Assembly: GCF_003286085.1 (NCBI RefSeq)
Contig: NW_020825326.1
Span: 310,001 to 374,000 of the forward strand
Reading direction: 5' to 3'
Length of the DNA: 64,000 nucleotides
Source: Drosophila persimilis
Lineage: Eukaryota; Arthropoda; Insecta; Diptera; Drosophilidae
The notes beneath the pieces are model-generated. The model saw only the letters and a program-made list of their open reading frames with translations, had not been told where the DNA came from and searched no databases. Shown piece by piece: positions 61,401 to 64,000 of this stretch (positions within the stretch are counted from its first letter, which is position 1; the number at the start of each line of letters is the position of its first letter). The translations under genes and the position numbers were made by a program.

Positions 61401-62200
61401 TCATTAGTGAGCAGGGTATACACACCGACCCAGATAAGAACGTCGCCGTCCGGAAGTTGGCCCCACCCAGTTCAATAAAGGAGCTTCGACGCTGCCTAGG
61501 AATGGCATCGTGGTACCGGAGGTTTGTCCCAAACTTCGCGACGATTGTACAACCAATGACTAGCCTCCTGAAGAAGGAGAAAAGGTGGATCTGGAGTGAC
61601 GAACAGCAGGCCGCTTTCGAGGAGTTGAAGGAGAAGTTAACCCGAGCAACCGTCTTAGCCTGCCCGGATTTCGCGGAGAGGTTCGCTCTACAAACTGACG
61701 CAAGCGACTACGGTCTACGGGCCGTCCTGACGCAACAGATCAGTGGAGAGGAGAGGGTCATAGCCTACGCCAGTCGAAGGCTTTTGAAAGCAGAAGAGAA
61801 CTACTCAGCCACGGAAAAGGAGTGCTTAGCCATCGTCTGGGCCATCAGGAAATTACGATGCTACCTGGAGGGCTACCACTTCGACGTCATCACCGACCAT
61901 CTCGCCTTGAAGTGGTTAGACTCGATCAATAATCCAACCGGTCGCATCGCCCGTTGGGCGCTGGAACTCCAACAGTATCGCTTTGACGTGCTTTACCGAC
62001 GCGGAAGCCAAAACATCGTATCAGACGCTCTTTCCCGGCAACCTATCGACACCATACAGCGAGCCCTAGAAGACCTGCCCACCTGCCCCTGGATACAAAG
62101 GTTGCTCAAACGTATCCAGTCACGACCTGAGGAATGCAGAGAATTTATCATCGAGAACGGACAGATCTACCGGAATGGACAGGAATGGAACTCGAGCACA
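61391..62200 (+). pseudogene. Gypsy Pol, connection and RNase H region
   Basis: VISEQGIHTDPDK, CLGMASWYRRFVPNFATIVQ and LLKKEKRWIW are the RT thumb/connection. QTDASDYGLRAVLTQQ, ENYSATEKECLAIVWAI and VITDHLALKWLDS are RNase H, with D, E and D residues in place (GLRAVL in place of the usual GLGAVL). The frame enters the start of the integrase region (CREFIIENGQIYRNG) and then stops making sense at ~62185. Confidence 0.8.
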
Positions 62201-62766
62201 CCGCGCCGTATACCCCTCAGCCAAACCCGACGGGGAGGGCAAACCGGACCATCAAGACAATGATTGCACAATACGTCGACAGGGACCAACGGACCTGGGA
62301 CGATCTCCTCCCCGAGTTAAGCTTGGCCATAAACAGCAGCACGTCGGACACCACGGGCTTCAGCCCGGCCTTTTTGGTACTCGGACGAGAACCAAGGCTA
62401 CCAGGAGCCTTGTACGACGAAGTGACCCCAGGATTAGGAAATGAACCAGAGCCTGCCCACGAGAAGGCGACACGACTGCAGGAAGTGTTCAAGGTCGTGC
62501 AGGAGAACACCCAACGGGCATCCCAAGAGCAGAAGAGAACATACGACCTCCGACGGCGCGAGTGGCGACCCGAACTAGGAACCCTAGTCCTCCTTCGGCA
62601 GCATCACTTATCCAAAGCCGCCGACGGTTTCGCGGCAAAATTGGCCCCTAAGTACGACGGGCCCGAGGTAACCCGATTCTTATCTCCCAACGTAGTTCGA
62701 CTACAGATTCAACGAGGCAAACAAAGGAAAACAGCGAGTTTAGCTGACTTAAAGGCGTTCCACTGA
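62175..62766 (+). pseudogene. Gypsy integrase, C-terminal part only
   Basis: Begins abruptly at EHTAPYTPQPNPTGRANRTI, the end of the integrase catalytic core. It continues with FSPAFLVLGREPRLP, RRREWRPELGTLVLLRQHHL and KLAPKYDGPEVTRF, to the TGA at 62764. The HHCC zinc region and the first two catalytic aspartates are deleted (several hundred bases at ~62180). The position of the catalytic glutamate (usually NPxER) reads NPTGR. Integrase is therefore dead twice over. Confidence 0.8.
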
Positions 62767-63063
62767 GTGGACCACCCTGAGGAGAACCCGACGACGATGG
62801 AGGGACCCGAATGACCTGCCGATTTCGCAAGGGCCACTTGCGGTAGCGCGCTAACGTAACGTCCTCGCCCCGTAAGGGGCGCGACCCACGAAACCGTAAG
62901 CTACGTATACATCCCCTTATGGGATTAGATAAGTACCACACCCAATGTAAACATCTTCTCACTCGCACCGCTCCAGCAGGATAGGGGGAGGGTATTAATA
63001 CTTCTAGTTAAGACAGGCAGGTTCTAACCGATAGGCATTTTCTCCCTAGAATCGACTGAAGAC
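62767..63063 (+). other. Spacer between pol and the 3' frame
   Basis: About 300 bases without a frame. It has a purine-rich AGGATAGGGGGAGGG at ~62980 that resembles a polypurine tract, but no sequence like the start of the 5' LTR follows it. Confidence 0.4.
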
Positions 63064-64000
63064 ATGAAGCGTCTAAGAGACGGAAGGCAAGCTCGGCCCC
63101 TAGGGGCAAATGGTGATACGACGGGACACCCTAGCGGAGACCAGCTGCCTGAAGTCCCGCCATCTGCCGATGAACCAACGACAAACCGGGCTCGCGGCTG
63201 GATCGTCGACCCCAATGGGCCATCTGCCTCCCGTCAAGCCCAGCTGAGGCGGGTCGGAGAGGCGACACTTCGACAACCGGACAGGATGCCATGGGGCCAG
63301 CGCGCGGCAGCCATCCAAGGGTGGATCGACCGACAAACCCAGGACCCGGGGACCGACGCCGAAGAGGAAGTAGAGCCCGATGGCCGCTTCGCAAGCGCAG
63401 GTGTCCGCTCGGCGCCCAATCACGACGTCGCCGCCCAGAATCGCCGTTGGTTCGGGAGTTATGGGGCTGCTATCGACGACGACAACGCGACAACGGACAC
63501 CGACGAGCACGAGACAATAATACGCGACGCTCAAAGCCTGGCGTCCTCGCTGCAGGACGAAGGGAACAGACACCCACTGGCTCGCGGGAACGAATGGGGC
63601 TCGCCCCTTTGGGCCGAGTGGAACCTGGCCGGTCAAGGTCGGGCAGCCACCCCTCCAGCAGTACACCACGAGGACGAATCCGGGGACGGTGCTGGACCAC
63701 ACTACTCCGACGTGTCCCACGCAAGCGATACAGGCGGGGAAGTGGGACCCCAACGCGACGACGGAGAGTCCGATTCCGGGTCCCTCATGAGCCTGAGCTT
63801 CGCTCCCCAGGCGAACCAGCAGTGGGCACCAGCCAACCCGTCAGGGTCAGATGACGTCCCGCCTCCCCTCGTAGCCGACAACGCTGGACTACCCCCACAA
63901 CGTCCCGATGAGGGAGTCATTGACTTCGACTCCGAAGAGAGCCTCCCGCTGGAGAATGGCGAGATGGCCGACCTGCTGCAGATCCTCCCACTCCACCCCA
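63064..64000 (+). CDS. Unrecognised acidic open frame, partial, runs off the window
   Basis: From ATG 63064 (an in-frame TAA lies upstream at 63025) the frame is open for 312 codons to the last base, with no stop inside the window. The product is hydrophilic and acidic, rich in D, E, G, P and Q (DEEEVEPDG-like and DDDNATTDTDEHE stretches, DSGSLMSLSF, VIDFDSEESLPLENGEMADL near the end). It has no signal peptide, membrane segment or cysteine motif. Its place after pol suggests a third ORF of the Gypsy element or of something inserted into it. It is unlike an envelope protein. I do not recognise it. Confidence 0.5.
   Translation, partial: MKRLRDGRQARPLGANGDTTGHPSGDQLPEVPPSADEPTTNRARGWIVDPNGPSASRQAQLRRVGEATLRQPDRMPWGQRAAAIQGWIDRQTQDPGTDAEEEVEPDGRFASAGVRSAPNHDVAAQNRRWFGSYGAAIDDDNATTDTDEHETIIRDAQSLASSLQDEGNRHPLARGNEWGSPLWAEWNLAGQGRAATPPAVHHEDESGDGAGPHYSDVSHASDTGGEVGPQRDDGESDSGSLMSLSFAPQANQQWAPANPSGSDDVPPPLVADNAGLPPQRPDEGVIDFDSEESLPLENGEMADLLQILPLHP

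Larger units (their letters stand above)
55008..64000 (+). mobile_element. Ty3/Gypsy LTR retrotransposon with very long LTR, defective, partial at window edge
   Basis: The element begins in the R1-like leader at about 55008 (TGGGG). It shows a ~2.27 kb 5' LTR, PBS, leader, gag, protease, RT-RNase H, a shortened integrase and a further frame, in Gypsy order. GC-rich codons contrast with the AT-rich BEL element, which fits an independent origin. The ~2 kb LTR recalls the Ulysses/Osvaldo group of Drosophila Gypsy elements; assignment to that group is inference. The 3' LTR is not in the window. Frame changes and the integrase deletion make it non-autonomous. Confidence 0.82.

Noticed and set aside
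62967-63000. Purine-rich tract as the Gypsy PPT followed by a 3' LTR
   Set aside because: The following bases do not resemble the start of the 5' LTR, and a long open frame follows.
63100-63753. 217-codon minus-strand frame opposite the right-edge ORF
   Set aside because: The GC-rich region is open on both strands; the plus frame is longer, starts at an ATG after a stop and is co-oriented with pol.

Overview
This 64 kb window is eukaryotic repeat-rich DNA, almost certainly from Drosophila or a close dipteran. The main clue is many blocks of 28S ribosomal RNA gene sequence of Drosophila type. They include the stretch that ends at the R2 insertion site (CTCTCTTAA, 52979). I see no single-copy host gene, no tRNA and no CRISPR array. 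The window reads as a degenerate, rearranged ribosomal-DNA locus (heterochromatin) built from 28S fragments and the retrotransposons that live in or invaded them. Species and chromosome cannot be read from the sequence.

From 1 to about 40 kb, and again from 46.5 to 55 kb, a small set of blocks recurs in both orientations. (i) An R1-clade LINE remnant: RT palm with YADD, C-terminus and a ~470 bp 3' UTR, always with the same frameshifts and internal deletion. (ii) A 25 bp linker resembling the R1 target in 28S. (iii) The 5' end of the R1-like element and its ORF1, dominated by a 270 bp (90 aa) tandem repeat present in 1 to 9 copies per locus. (iv) Fragments of 28S rDNA. (v) The 3' end of a CR1/Jockey-superfamily LINE that sits in the 28S. 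The most informative copy is 48.4-54.9 kb: ORF1 piece, 28S, CR1-like LINE, 28S resuming, R2 site, R2-clade remnant, R1-like remnant. The other copies look like duplicated, inverted and deleted derivatives. A module of about 3.9 kb occurs three times (5.6-9.6, 22.9-26.8, and 38.2-48.4 kb with an inserted element), and a larger inverted duplication links about 25.3-30.0 kb with 34.5-39.5 kb.

At 40031-46536 an apparently intact BEL/Pao LTR retrotransposon interrupts the third module. It has two 318 bp LTRs that read as identical, a 5 bp target duplication (GGCTA), a primer binding site and one open 1725-codon gag-pol frame. It is the youngest feature and the only one that looks coding-competent for transposition.

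From about 55008 to the right edge lies a Ty3/Gypsy element with a very long 5' LTR (about 2.27 kb, with two kinds of internal tandem repeat), inserted in an R1-like 5' end. It has PBS, gag with zinc knuckles, protease, RT, RNase H and an integrase tail. Its pol is broken by about four frame changes and a deletion of the integrase core. After pol an unrecognised acidic open frame (63064 onward) runs off the window.

Functionally nothing here is a pathway. It is an evolutionary record: rDNA-specific R1/R2 elements in 28S, invasion by other elements, then DNA-level amplification in alternating orientation. Several long inverted repeats would give hairpin transcripts if transcribed, which makes the locus a candidate small-RNA source; that is inference only.
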